NCBI GenBank assembly: GCA_003519445.1
Contig: DOWS01000003.1
Location: 1-18,092 of the forward strand
Direction: 5' to 3'
Length of the DNA stretch: 18,092 nt
DNA from: Candidatus Daviesbacteria bacterium
Lineage (GTDB): Bacteria > Patescibacteriota > Microgenomatia > Daviesbacterales > UBA10151
Numbering within the stretch: position 1 is the first letter of the stretch; every line of letters begins with the position of its first letter. The position numbers and the translations under genes are program-made. Shown here one piece after another: positions 5,881-13,446 of the stretch. The notes beneath the pieces were generated by a model. The model saw only the letters and a list, made by a program, of their open reading frames with translations, was not told the origin of the DNA and did not search any database.

Positions 5881-8804
5881 TATAAAATTTTGGCCAAATA
5901 TTGGCCGGTGTAGGAGGATTTGATTTTACTTAAATCATGAGGGGTGCCTTGGGCTACTACTTTACCTCCTAAATCCCCGCCTTCAGGGCCTAAATCTATT
6001 ATCCAATCCGTATTTTTAATCACATCAAGATTATGTTCTATGATAATCACGGTATTTCCAAAATTCACCAGTTTGCGGAGTATTGCCAGTAATCTTTCAA
6101 TATCTGCAAAATGCAAACCAGTTGTTGGCTCATCCAAAATATATAAAGTATGGCCGGTTGGCCTTTTAGATAGCTCTGAAGATAGCTTTATTCTTTGGGC
6201 CTCTCCTCCGGATAAAGTGGGGGCAGGCTGGCCTAATCTGATATAACCTAAGCCCACATCAAAAAGCACCTGCAATTTATTTTTAATCTGGGGAATATTT
6301 TCAAAAAATTTTAAAGCCTCTTCCACTGTCATTTCCAGCACTTCGGATATATTTTTATCTTTAAAATGGATTTCCAAAGCCTCCCTGTTATATCTTTTGC
6401 CATTGCAGGCCTCACAAGTTACATAAACATCAGGCATAAACTGCATTTCAATTTTTAAATTGCCTTCACCCTCACAAACCTCACACCTGCCACCCTTGAC
6501 ATTAAAACTGAATCTGCCCGGTTTATAACCTCTGATTTTGGCTTCCGGAGACATGGAAAATAAATCACGGATAAAAGTAAAAGCCCCGGTATAAGTGGCA
6601 GGATTAGAGCGTGGGGTCCTGCCAATCGGGCTCTGGTCAACTAATACTACTTTGTCAATATTTTCCACACCCTCCAAACTATGATGCAAACCCGGTTTTT
6701 CCCTTGATTTATAAATTTTCTGGGCCAAAGCTTTAAATAAAATATCATGAATTAGGGTGGATTTGCCAGAACCGGAAACTCCTGTAATAGCAATAAATTG
6801 GCCTAGGGGAAAAGAAACATTAATATTTTTTAAATTATGCTCGGAGGCTCCTAATATCCTCAATAATCTGTCATTCGACAGAGATCCTTCGACTCGTCCG
6901 CCTTCGGCGAGACTTCGCTCAGGATGACCTACGGTCACTTTTTTCTTACCTGATAAATATTTTCCTGTTAAAGAATGGGGATTTTTTTTAATTTGATCAG
7001 GAGTGCCTATGGCCACAATTTCTCCTCCATGCTCCCCTGCCCCGGGCCCAATCTCCACCATTAAATCAGCATTTTCCATGGTCTCGGCGTCATGCTCGTT
7101 CACTATTACCGTATTACCCAGATCCCGCAGTCTTTTTAAGGTTTCTATCAACCTGGAATTGTCCCGTTGATGAAGGCCAATAGACGGTTCATCCAAAACA
7201 TATAGCACACCTGAAAGTCCTGACCCAATCTGGGAAGCCAGACGAATCCTTTGAGCCTCACCTCCGGCCAAAGTCATGGCAGCCCTATCTAGGGTTAGAT
7301 AATCAAGCCCCACATCAACCAAGAATTGCAGCCGTGCAATAATTTCTTTCAAAATTGGTTTGGAAATTTGTTTTTCACGCTCGGACAGCACATTTAATTT
7401 TTTAAACCAATCTAAAGCTTCTTTTATTGACTGGGTGCATACCTCGGCAATATTTAATTTGTCTATGGTGATAGCCAAAGATTCATTTTTCAAGCGGGCG
7501 CCACCACATTGCTGGCATATTTCTGATACCATAAATTTTTCAATTTCACTTCTCACAAAATCAGACTCTGTTTCCTTGTATCTTTTTTCCAAATAAGGAA
7601 TTAAACCTTCAAAATTGCTGTCAAAATGAGTCCATTTGCCTAACCTGTTTTTTCCCTCAACTCTAAATACTTCCTGCTCTGCTCCAAAAAGCAAGATTTT
7701 TTTAGCTTCATCCGTGAAATTTCCCAATCTGGTATTTAAATCAAAGCCATAGTTTGCTCCCACTGATTCTATGATTCTGGTAAACCATGTTTCATGGGTA
7801 GCCAGTTTAGCCCAAGGCAAAATTCCTCCTTCGGCAATGGATAAAATAGGGTTTAAAACCAAGCTAGGTTCTATTTTCAAAATGTGACCCAGTCCGGTAC
7901 ATTTTGGGCAAGCTCCGTGGGGTGAATTAAAAGAAAAAGTCCGTGGTTCAATTTCCGGCAAGGATAAATTATCAACAGGGCAGGCAAATCTTTCCGAATA
8001 TAAATGATCCTGCATTTTTTTAGGGTTTTGGGGGAATTCCAAAGAAGCATCCAAAACATCGCAAATTACTACAGATCCTTCACCCATTTTTAGCGCTGTT
8101 TCAATACTTTGTGATAATCTTGAGTAAGTATTTTGTTCATGTATACTTTCTTTACTCAAAACAATCCTATCAACTACTAAATCAATAGTATGTTTGTTGG
8201 TCTTAATTAAGACTAAATCATCTGAAAGATCCCTAGCTTGTCCATCAACCCTGACTTTGGAAAAGCCTTTTTTCTTTAAGTCTTCAAAAAGCTGGGAATA
8301 CTCCCCTTTTCTGTCTTTGACTATTGGAGCCAGAATCATAATTCTTCTGGTTTTTTTTGTTTCTTGTATCTTGTTACTTGTTACTTGTTCAGCTATTTGC
8401 TGAACACTCATTTGGCTAATTTCCCTGCTACAAATAGGGCAATGAGGATGGCCTACCCGGGCAAATAAAAGCCTCATGTAATCATAAATTTCCGTAGTTG
8501 TTCCCACAGTTGATCGTGGGTTATGCGAAGCTGACTTTTGGTCAATGGAAATGGCAGGAGACAAGCCTTCAATATTATCAACATCGGGTTTGTCCATCAC
8601 CCCTAAAAATTGGCGGGCATAAGCGGACAGAGACTCAACATATCTTCTCTGGCCCTCGGCATAGAGAGTATCAAAAGAAAGAGATGACTTGCCTGATCCG
8701 GAAATTCCAGTAATAACAATAAGTTTATTTTTAGGAAGCTCAAGGTCAATATTTTTTAAATTGTGCTCCCTAGCACCCCGTATAATTATTTTGTCACTAG
8801 ACAT
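5880..8804 (-). CDS. uvrA: UvrA, excinuclease ABC subunit A
   Basis: UvrA is the dimeric ABC-type ATPase that finds DNA damage and loads UvrB. From the ATG at 8804 (974 residues) the order is: first Walker [10 protein letters not shown] (about 33-41); CPIC and further CxxC zinc-binding cysteines; signature [14 protein letters not shown] (about 510); Walker [14 protein letters not shown] (about 535); second Walker [10 protein letters not shown] (about 670); CEVCEGEGN and CEACNGKRY zinc module; signature [11 protein letters not shown] (about 860); Walker [13 protein letters not shown] (about 885). All ATPase motifs look intact. The frame is open to a TTG at 8834, but the family N-terminus ([16 protein letters not shown]) starts right after the ATG at 8804, which I prefer. 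About 20 residues near 625-646 ([17 protein letters not shown]) are encoded by a palindromic repeat and have no family counterpart, which explains a length above the usual 940 or so. Confidence 0.96.
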   Translation of the reverse strand: MSSDKIIIRGAREHNLKNIDLELPKNKLIVITGISGSGKSSLSFDTLYAEGQRRYVESLSAYARQFLGVMDKPDVDNIEGLSPAISIDQKSASHNPRSTVGTTTEIYDYMRLLFARVGHPHCPICSREISQMSVQQIAEQVTSNKIQETKKTRRIMILAPIVKDRKGEYSQLFEDLKKKGFSKVRVDGQARDLSDDLVLIKTNKHTIDLVVDRIVLSKESIHEQNTYSRLSQSIETALKMGEGSVVICDVLDASLEFPQNPKKMQDHLYSERFACPVDNLSLPEIEPRTFSFNSPHGACPKCTGLGHILKIEPSLVLNPILSIAEGGILPWAKLATHETWFTRIIESVGANYGFDLNTRLGNFTDEAKKILLFGAEQEVFRVEGKNRLGKWTHFDSNFEGLIPYLEKRYKETESDFVRSEIEKFMVSEICQQCGGARLKNESLAITIDKLNIAEVCTQSIKEALDWFKKLNVLSEREKQISKPILKEIIARLQFLVDVGLDYLTLDRAAMTLAGGEAQRIRLASQIGSGLSGVLYVLDEPSIGLHQRDNSRLIETLKRLRDLGNTVIVNEHDAETMENADLMVEIGPGAGEHGGEIVAIGTPDQIKKNPHSLTGKYLSGKKKVTVGHPERSLAEGGRVEGSLSNDRLLRILGASEHNLKNINVSFPLGQFIAITGVSGSGKSTLIHDILFKALAQKIYKSREKPGLHHSLEGVENIDKVVLVDQSPIGRTPRSNPATYTGAFTFIRDLFSMSPEAKIRGYKPGRFSFNVKGGRCEVCEGEGNLKIEMQFMPDVYVTCEACNGKRYNREALEIHFKDKNISEVLEMTVEEALKFFENIPQIKNKLQVLFDVGLGYIRLGQPAPTLSGGEAQRIKLSSELSKRPTGHTLYILDEPTTGLHFADIERLLAILRKLVNFGNTVIIIEHNLDVIKNTDWIIDLGPEGGDLGGKVVAQGTPHDLSKIKSSYTGQYLAKIL
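6870..6928 (-). repeat. GTCATCCTGAGCGAAG-type palindromic element in frame within uvrA
   Basis: On the minus strand the element opens with GTCATCCTGAGCGAAG, carries an internal CGCC-GAA-GGCG hairpin, and closes with GAGTCGAAGGATCT. The same two ends occur at 12793-12833. It encodes a peptide at about UvrA residues 625-646, between the first ABC half and the second Walker A, without breaking the frame. The adjoining CTGTC-ATTC-GACAG (6868-6881) adds another small hairpin. Confidence 0.8.
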
Positions 8805-8867
8805 AGGAATGTGTAATTTTACCAGTTCTGGCAAAATTTTGGAAGTCCTAAAACGGCTTTGTTATAT

Positions 8868-8896
8868 TTGAAATGGCATAAAATATAGGATATACT
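8868..8896 (+). promoter_or_regulatory. Promoter of the 169-residue membrane protein
   Basis: TTGAAA (8868-8873), a 17-bp spacer and TATACT (8891-8896) match sigma70 consensus at 5/6 in each box. The start codon at 8905 is 8 bases after the -10, predicting a leader of 0-2 bases. It diverges from uvrA. Confidence 0.65.
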
Positions 8897-8904
8897 TTCG
8901 CATT

Positions 8905-9414
8905 ATGAAGCCCGAAATCCTAACTATACAAAAAAAGGATGATTTTTATTTGTGGTTGGATTCAAAAGTGCCAAGATTTAGATATAAAAGAATTACTATA
9001 GATCCTACTATATTTGTACTTGGATTATCAGCAACTATGGCTTCTGGCATTTTTTTAAATAGTCTTCCTACAGATTTAAGGTATTATCAATCTTTAATTG
9101 CTGGTATGGTTTACTGGATTAGTGCTGCCATTGATGATGAGACAAGTAGACGTCTAGTTAATTCTATAAATAGATTTGAACAGCAATCAGGAGTAACATC
9201 TCCCTTTATAGAAAGTAATCCTTTTGCTTCCGAAAGACCTACATTGGATTTTTTCTCTAGCTTTCATATGAGGGCCATAGATGCAGTTGCATGTACTCTA
9301 AGCATTTTAGTACCTACGGCTGGTATAGGAATAGGTATAGTAAAATTATATGCAGGTTTCAGTAATTATCGCGCGGAATCATTTCATGAGAGAAGATTAA
9401 AGGATTATACTTAA
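8905..9414 (+). CDS. Unknown small membrane protein
   Basis: I do not recognise this 169-residue protein. Visible features: a soluble N-terminus (about 1-33), three hydrophobic segments (about 34-53 TIFVLGLSATMASGIF, 60-75 SLIAGMVYWISAAI, and 124-149 AIDAVACTLSILVPTAGIGIG), a polar loop rich in Ser/Pro/Phe between the second and third (about 95-118), and a charged tail ending ESFHERRLKDYT. It has its own strong promoter and probably a leaderless start. It is followed by the toxin-antitoxin candidate on the same strand, but a separate promoter and a possible terminator remnant lie between them. It could be a stand-alone accessory gene. No function is proposed. Confidence 0.75.
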   Translation: MKPEILTIQKKDDFYLWLDSKVPRFRYKRITIDPTIFVLGLSATMASGIFLNSLPTDLRYYQSLIAGMVYWISAAIDDETSRRLVNSINRFEQQSGVTSPFIESNPFASERPTLDFFSSFHMRAIDAVACTLSILVPTAGIGIGIVKLYAGFSNYRAESFHERRLKDYT

Positions 9415-9487
9415 TTTCCTAGTCCAGCATTTTGGCTCTTGTATTTTTACGGCAATTGTGGTAATATACAAACATAACAAGTTACCA

Positions 9488-9515
9488 GCGACGCCTCGGC
9501 GGGGTTTTTATTTTT
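9488..9515 (+). terminator. Weak intrinsic terminator-like sequence
   Basis: GC-rich CGCCTCGGCGGGG followed by TTTTTATTTTT looks like the right half of a rho-independent terminator, but the left arm pairs for only 3-4 bases. It could end transcription of the membrane protein gene 75 bp upstream. Tentative. Confidence 0.3.
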
Positions 9516-9520
9516 AAGTA

Positions 9521-9549
9521 TTGTAATATCAATAAAATTTACATATAAT
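9521..9549 (+). promoter_or_regulatory. Promoter of the toxin-antitoxin candidate
   Basis: TTGTAA (9521-9526), a 17-bp spacer and a perfect TATAAT (9544-9549). The -10 ends 6 bases before the GTG at 9556, so the predicted transcript begins with the start codon. Confidence 0.65.
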
Positions 9550-9555
9550 TTTTAT

Positions 9556-9879
9556 GTGGCTTCAGGTGATGTTTATTTTAAAATTAAAACACCACTTGGG
9601 GTAATAATCAGGACAACCAAGAAATACTGGCAAACTATTATTACCATAAAGCATCCCAGTATCTCAAAGTATGAGAAAGAGGTAAGGGTAACGCTTAAAA
9701 GTCCTGACCGGATTAGCAAAAGTAAACAGGATAAAAGAGTACATTTGTATTATAAAAGTCTTGGTAAATTAAATATCTGCGTAGTTGCTGATCATGTAAC
9801 AGAAACAGAGGGTTATATTATCACTGCATATTTAACAGACCGTATTAAAGAAGGAGAACAAATATATGTCAAAAGTTAA
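9556..9879 (+). CDS. Probable RNase-type toxin (PBECR/Barnase-EndoU-ColicinE5-RelE-like small protein)
   Basis: A 107-residue protein with a GTG start (there is no in-frame ATG nearby, and the promoter places the transcript start on this GTG). Its layout resembles small proteins classed as phage or toxin nucleases of the Barnase-EndoU-ColicinE5/D-RelE type: WQTIITIKHPSI with His33, a helix with YEKEVRVTLKSPDRI (39-53), a strand VHLYYKSLGKL, and a C-terminal strand pair ending in ITAYLTDRIK (89-98). A nuclease activity is inferred from this resemblance only. The downstream DUF2283-like gene overlaps it by 14 bp, a typical toxin-antitoxin arrangement with the toxin first. An uncharacterised DUF is the alternative reading. 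The gene itself is well supported, the function less so. Confidence 0.6.
   Translation: MASGDVYFKIKTPLGVIIRTTKKYWQTIITIKHPSISKYEKEVRVTLKSPDRISKSKQDKRVHLYYKSLGKLNICVVADHVTETEGYIITAYLTDRIKEGEQIYVKS
9851..9856 (+). promoter_or_regulatory. Strong Shine-Dalgarno site for the DUF2283-like gene
   Basis: AAGGAG lies 9 bases before the ATG at 9866, inside the toxin coding sequence. It stands out because the promoter-proximal genes in this window lack such sites. It would let the antitoxin candidate be translated independently and efficiently from the shared mRNA. Confidence 0.7.
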
Positions 9880-10108
9880 AATATATTATGATGAAAAGGG
9901 TAAATCATTAAGTGTTTGGTTTGATGACCCTAAAAAAGAAAGTTTAAGTGAAGAAGTGGGCGATGGTGTAATTTTAAGTAAGGATAAAATGGGTAGAGTT
10001 ATTGGATTTGAAAAGTTATATGTTGACTTTCCAAAGAAAAAAGCCTCATCAGCTTACCCCAGAATTATAGAAGTTCCTGTATTTTCCGGATTCGGATTAA
10101 CTGCTTAA
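9866..10108 (+). CDS. DUF2283-family protein, probable antitoxin
   Basis: The 80-residue protein matches DUF2283 well over about residues 3-55: KIYYDEKGKSLSVWF, EEVGDGVILSKDKMGRVIGFEKL (the family usually reads YDPEADALYI then .EV.DGVI.DYDE.G.VVGIEIL). DUF2283 proteins often sit next to small toxin-like genes, so an antitoxin role is inferred here from the 14-bp overlap with the gene before it. The C-terminal tail (about 56-80, PKKKASSAYPRIIEVPVFSG) may carry the contact region. No DNA-binding motif is obvious. The 3' end overlaps the convergent uvrB end by 12 bp. Confidence 0.75.
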   Translation: MSKVKIYYDEKGKSLSVWFDDPKKESLSEEVGDGVILSKDKMGRVIGFEKLYVDFPKKKASSAYPRIIEVPVFSGFGLTA

Positions 10109-12064
10109 TTCTTTAATTTGATCACGTAGTCTAGCTGCTTCTTCGAAATCTAATAACTCTGCTGATTGTTTCATTTGGGCTTCCAGATTTTTAATCATCT
10201 TTTTTCTTTCATTTATTGGAATATCTTCCACAGTCAAATCCTTTTTCCCTAAGGTTTCTTCCAGTTCCTCCACTTTTTCAATTAATCTATCCCTAAGGGG
10301 TTTAATAATACTTTTTGGAATAATGCCATATTTTTTATTGTAAGTTTCCTGCACTTTTCGCCGGCGGTCTACCTCATCAATGGCTGCTTTCATGGATCCA
10401 GTTATAGTATCTGCATACATAATCACCTTGCCATTTATATGCCTTGCAGCCCGTCCCATGACTTGAATCAAGGAAGTACGCGAACGCAAAAAACCCTCCT
10501 TATCCGCATCTAAAATAGCAACCAATGATACTTCCGGCAAATCCAAGCCTTCACGAAGAAGATTAATACCCACTAAAACATCATATTTACCCAAACGGAG
10601 CGAGTGTAAAATATCTGTCCTTTCCAAGGTTTTAATATCAGAGTGCAAATAATTAACTTTAATCCCCCTCTCTTTAAGATAATCAGCCAAATCTTCAGCA
10701 GTCCTTTTGGTTAAAGTAGTAACTAAAGTTCGCTCACCTGCAGATATTCTTTTTTCTATTTCAGAAATTAAATTCTCTATCTGACCTGTAATTAGTCTAA
10801 TACTAATTTTTGGATCTAATAACCCCGTTGGCCTGATCAGCTGTTCTACAACTTGGCTGGACAAAGATAGCTCATATTCATCAGGAGTGGCCGAGGTATA
10901 AATAACTTGTTTAATTCTTCTTTGAAATTCATCAAATTTTAAGGGCCGGTTATCCAAAGCAGAAGGTAATCTAAATCCAAACTCTATTAAAGTTTCTTTT
11001 CTGGACCTGTCCCCATTATACATACCCCTAATTTGAGGCAAGGAAATATGTGATTCATCAATAATAACTAAATAGTCTTGTGGAAAATAATTAAGAAGCG
11101 TGTATGGAGGCTCGCCTGATTTTCTGCCGTCAAAATATCTGGAATAATTTTCAATGCCGTTGCAATATCCATATTGCCTGATCATTTCCAAATCATAATT
11201 GGTTTTTTGTTCAAGTCTTTGAGCTTCTACCAACGCGTTTTTTCTTTTTAGTTCTTCTAACCTGATTTCCAGATCATTTTCAATCTGCTTAATCCCGGGT
11301 TTTAACCTCTGCTCTGGAGTAATATAATGCTTGGCAGGGTAAATAACCTGTGTTCCTTTTAAAATTTCTGTATTACCTGTAACTATTTCTAACCTACTTG
11401 CTTTTTCTACTCTGTCTTCTAAAAACTGCAACCTGAAACCTTGATCCATATATGATGGAAAAATATCCAGAGTATCCCCCCTGACTCTGTAAGTTCCTCT
11501 TTTAAAATCAATATCCGATCTTTCGTAGTACATTTTCTGCAGGATTTTCATGACTTGTGGCATGGTAGTTTTCATACCTTGGCCTATTTCCAAAATAGCT
11601 TGACCATACTCAATTGGTGAACCAAGGTTATAAATGCAGGAAACAGAAGCAACCACAATAACATCTCTTCTGGTTAATAAAGATGCTGTGGTGGAAAGGC
11701 GCAATTTTTCTATTTCTTCATTAATGGAGGCATCTTTTTCAATATAAGTGTCACTTTGGGGAATATATGCTTCCGGCTGGTAATAATCATAATAGGAAAC
11801 AAAATACTCAACTGCATTTTTAGGAAACAAACTTTTAAATTCCTGTGCCAGCTGTCCTGCCAAAGTTTTATTATGGGAAATAATCAAAGTGGGCCGCTGG
11901 ACTTTTTGAATCACATTAGCCATAGTAAAAGTTTTCCCGGACCCGGTGACTCCCAAAAGAACCTGATGTTCAAATCCCTTTTCCAAACCATTTACTAATT
12001 TAGAAATTGCCTGCGGCTGATCCCCTGTTGCCTTAAAATCAGATATAATCTTAAACTTTCCCAT
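10097..12064 (-). CDS. uvrB: UvrB, excinuclease ABC subunit B
   Basis: UvrB is the helicase-like damage verifier that receives the lesion from UvrA and recruits UvrC. From the ATG at 12064 the protein has 655 residues, close to the usual 660-670. Motifs: FKATGDQPQAI near the N-terminus, Walker A GVTGSGKT (38-45), the beta-hairpin YYDYYQPEAY (91-100) that grips DNA, DESH motif II (about 335) followed by PQIRGMYNGDRSRK, helicase motifs LREGLDLPEVSLVAILDADKEGFLR and QVMGRAARH, and a C-terminal UVR domain (about 620-653) that contacts UvrC. The frame is open to a GTG at 12082, but that codon lies upstream of the likely -10 (TAGAAT, 12078-12073), and the family start is MxKFKLVSDF, so ATG 12064 is chosen. 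It diverges from lexA. Confidence 0.97.
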   Translation of the reverse strand: MGKFKIISDFKATGDQPQAISKLVNGLEKGFEHQVLLGVTGSGKTFTMANVIQKVQRPTLIISHNKTLAGQLAQEFKSLFPKNAVEYFVSYYDYYQPEAYIPQSDTYIEKDASINEEIEKLRLSTTASLLTRRDVIVVASVSCIYNLGSPIEYGQAILEIGQGMKTTMPQVMKILQKMYYERSDIDFKRGTYRVRGDTLDIFPSYMDQGFRLQFLEDRVEKASRLEIVTGNTEILKGTQVIYPAKHYITPEQRLKPGIKQIENDLEIRLEELKRKNALVEAQRLEQKTNYDLEMIRQYGYCNGIENYSRYFDGRKSGEPPYTLLNYFPQDYLVIIDESHISLPQIRGMYNGDRSRKETLIEFGFRLPSALDNRPLKFDEFQRRIKQVIYTSATPDEYELSLSSQVVEQLIRPTGLLDPKISIRLITGQIENLISEIEKRISAGERTLVTTLTKRTAEDLADYLKERGIKVNYLHSDIKTLERTDILHSLRLGKYDVLVGINLLREGLDLPEVSLVAILDADKEGFLRSRTSLIQVMGRAARHINGKVIMYADTITGSMKAAIDEVDRRRKVQETYNKKYGIIPKSIIKPLRDRLIEKVEELEETLGKKDLTVEDIPINERKKMIKNLEAQMKQSAELLDFEEAARLRDQIKELSS

Positions 12065-12072
12065 AACATTTA

Positions 12073-12078
12073 ATTCTA
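12073..12078 (-). promoter_or_regulatory. Possible uvrB -10 box
   Basis: TAGAAT on the minus strand ends 8 bases before the uvrB ATG, the same spacing seen at other genes here. The -35 region 17 bp upstream (TGGGTA) is poor, so the promoter may be weak or depend on regulation. Confidence 0.4.
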
Positions 12079-12102
12079 CCACGCTGATACAGTTTTACCC
12101 AG

Positions 12103-12130
12103 TTGACAGTTTCGGGTTAAGTTTGATAAT
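12103..12130 (+). promoter_or_regulatory. lexA promoter
   Basis: A perfect TTGACA (12103-12108), a 16-bp spacer and GATAAT (12125-12130) lie upstream of lexA, giving a predicted leader of about 8 bases. Two ACAGTTT copies (12089-12095 and 12106-12112) and TAG-GGTA-CTA (12134-12143) are candidate operator pieces for LexA self-control. No classical GAAC-N4-GTTC or CTGT-N8-ACAG box is seen. Confidence 0.6.
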
Positions 12131-12144
12131 GTTTAGGGTACTAT

Positions 12145-12762
12145 ATGCCGATTACTCTTTACCGCAGACAAAAACAGATTCTGGATTTTATCAAACAATA
12201 TATCAACAAATACGGCTTTGCTCCCACCCTCTCCAATATTGCCGAAGCAATCGGCGTTTCCTCTTTGGCAACAGTTCACGAACATCTTGGTTCAATGGTA
12301 AAAAAAGGGGTCATCAAAAAATATGAAGGAGCAGTCCGCGGCATTGAGGTGGTAGATCAGAAAATTTCCCAAGCTCTAGCCGGCATTGAACTGCCAATTT
12401 TAGGTTTTATCGCTGCCGGATCTCCTATCATGACCTATACCGATCCTGATGCCACCCTGAACATCCCTCCGGCCATGATTTCCGGCAAAAAAAGATCATT
12501 TGTGCTGCAGGTCAAAGGCGATTCCATGATTGAAGACGGCATTTTGGACGGTGATTTTGTCATAATCGAGGAACAACTGGAAGCTTTTGACGGAGATATA
12601 GTGGTAGCTCTTCTTAATAATGGCCTGGCCACTTTGAAACGGTTTTTCAAGGAACCAAATCGCATACGCCTTGAACCTGCTAACTCTTCCATGTCCCCAA
12701 TTTATTCAACAGATGTAAAAATTCAGGGCAAATGTGTGGGGGTTATCCGCAGGTTTAATTGA
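12145..12762 (+). CDS. lexA: LexA, SOS repressor
   Basis: LexA represses DNA-damage genes and cleaves itself when RecA filaments form. The 205-residue protein has the N-terminal winged-helix DNA-binding domain (1-68; RRQKQILDFIKQYINKYGFAPTLSNIAEAI, then LATVHEHLGSMVKKGVI) and the C-terminal peptidase domain with the Ala91-Gly92 cleavage site (GFIAAGSPI), Ser127 (GDSMIEDG) and Lys165 (LATLKRF). All catalytic parts are present, and the length is normal. It shares an 80-bp upstream region with divergent uvrB, which suggests joint control of the pair. A perfect 12-bp inverted repeat begins in its stop codon. Confidence 0.97.
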   Translation: MPITLYRRQKQILDFIKQYINKYGFAPTLSNIAEAIGVSSLATVHEHLGSMVKKGVIKKYEGAVRGIEVVDQKISQALAGIELPILGFIAAGSPIMTYTDPDATLNIPPAMISGKKRSFVLQVKGDSMIEDGILDGDFVIIEEQLEAFDGDIVVALLNNGLATLKRFFKEPNRIRLEPANSSMSPIYSTDVKIQGKCVGVIRRFN

Positions 12763-12795
12763 CAACAAAAGTACAATTCCTTAACTTTTGTTGTC
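12761..12795 (+). terminator. Perfect 12-bp inverted repeat at the lexA stop
   Basis: GACAACAAAAGT (12761-12772) and ACTTTTGTTGTC (12784-12795) pair perfectly around an 11-base loop, starting within the lexA TGA. No T-run follows, so it is not a canonical intrinsic terminator. Its right arm runs into the palindromic element at 12793. It may protect the 3' end of lexA mRNA or slow transcription. Confidence 0.5.
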
Positions 12796-12833
12796 ATCCT
12801 GAGCGAAGCGATAGCTGAGTCGAAGGATCTTTC
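12793..12833 (+). repeat. GTCATCCTGAGCGAAG-type palindromic element between lexA and dedA
   Basis: It starts GTCATCCTGAGCGAAG and ends GAGTCGAAGGATCTTTC with a short CGATAGCT middle. The ends match those of the uvrA element on the opposite strand. The right end overlaps the -35 position of the dedA promoter. Confidence 0.8.
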
Positions 12834-12842
12834 TTTTTCTGT

Positions 12843-12848
12843 TATACT
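12843..12848 (+). promoter_or_regulatory. dedA -10 box
   Basis: TATACT ends 7 bases before the ATG at 12856, predicting a leaderless mRNA. The -35 position (12820-12825, TCGAAG) is weak and lies inside the palindromic element. Confidence 0.5.
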
Positions 12849-12855
12849 ATTCTTC

Positions 12856-13446
12856 ATGCATTTTGATCTTGCTTCTTTAATACAGACTATTGGCTATTTT
12901 GGAGTTTTTGCTATTGTTTTTTTGGAATCAGGCATGATGGTGGGTTTTTTCTTCCCCGGTGACTCACTTCTTTTTACAGCAGGATTTTTAGCCTCTCAAG
13001 GTTTTTTGGATATCAAAATTTTAATTGTCGGCTGCTTTATAGCTGCTATAACCGGAGACAGCATTGGTTATTATATCGGCAAAAAACTGGGCCCTAAAAT
13101 CTTCACCAAAAACAATTCTTTGCTTTTTCAGAAAAAACATCTGGAACGGGCCCAACAATTTTATGATAAGCACGGTGGTAAAACTATTATTTTGGCCAGA
13201 TTTATTCCTGTTATCCGCGCTTTTGCCCCGGTGGTGGCGGGTGTTGGCACCATGAATTATAAAAGATTTGTGTTTTTTAATTTTCTCGGGGCAGTTTTGT
13301 GGGCAATTATAATTCCCCTTCTTGGCTTTTATCTTGGAAGTGCTATCCCAGATGTAGATAAGTATTTATTACCTATTGTAGGGCTTATTATAGTAGCATC
13401 GGTGCTACCTGCCATACACCATGTCATAATTAACAGGGGAAAATAA
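12856..13446 (+). CDS. DedA-family (VTT/SNARE-associated) membrane protein
   Basis: A 196-residue polytopic membrane protein with the DedA signatures: FLESGMMVGFFFPGDSLLF (22-40; the conserved acidic and FPGD residues), ITGDSIGYYIGKKLG (65-79), and RFIPVIRAFAPVVAGVGTMNYKRF (114-137). DedA proteins act in the cytoplasmic membrane as lipid scramblases or flippases (for example undecaprenyl phosphate or phosphatidylethanolamine recycling) and affect membrane potential homeostasis. The exact lipid is not readable here. Length and motifs are normal. It begins 93 bp after lexA, with its own -10, and its stop overlaps the rsmI start by one base (TAATG), so dedA and rsmI form an operon. Confidence 0.93.
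   Translation: MHFDLASLIQTIGYFGVFAIVFLESGMMVGFFFPGDSLLFTAGFLASQGFLDIKILIVGCFIAAITGDSIGYYIGKKLGPKIFTKNNSLLFQKKHLERAQQFYDKHGGKTIILARFIPVIRAFAPVVAGVGTMNYKRFVFFNFLGAVLWAIIIPLLGFYLGSAIPDVDKYLLPIVGLIIVASVLPAIHHVIINRGK

Noticed and set aside
6455..6640. Minus-strand open frame within uvrA
   Set aside because: A shadow frame of uvrA, whose zinc module and ATPase motifs are read in another frame over the same bases.
12435..12692. Minus-strand open frame opposite lexA
   Set aside because: The LexA peptidase domain is read intact on the plus strand.
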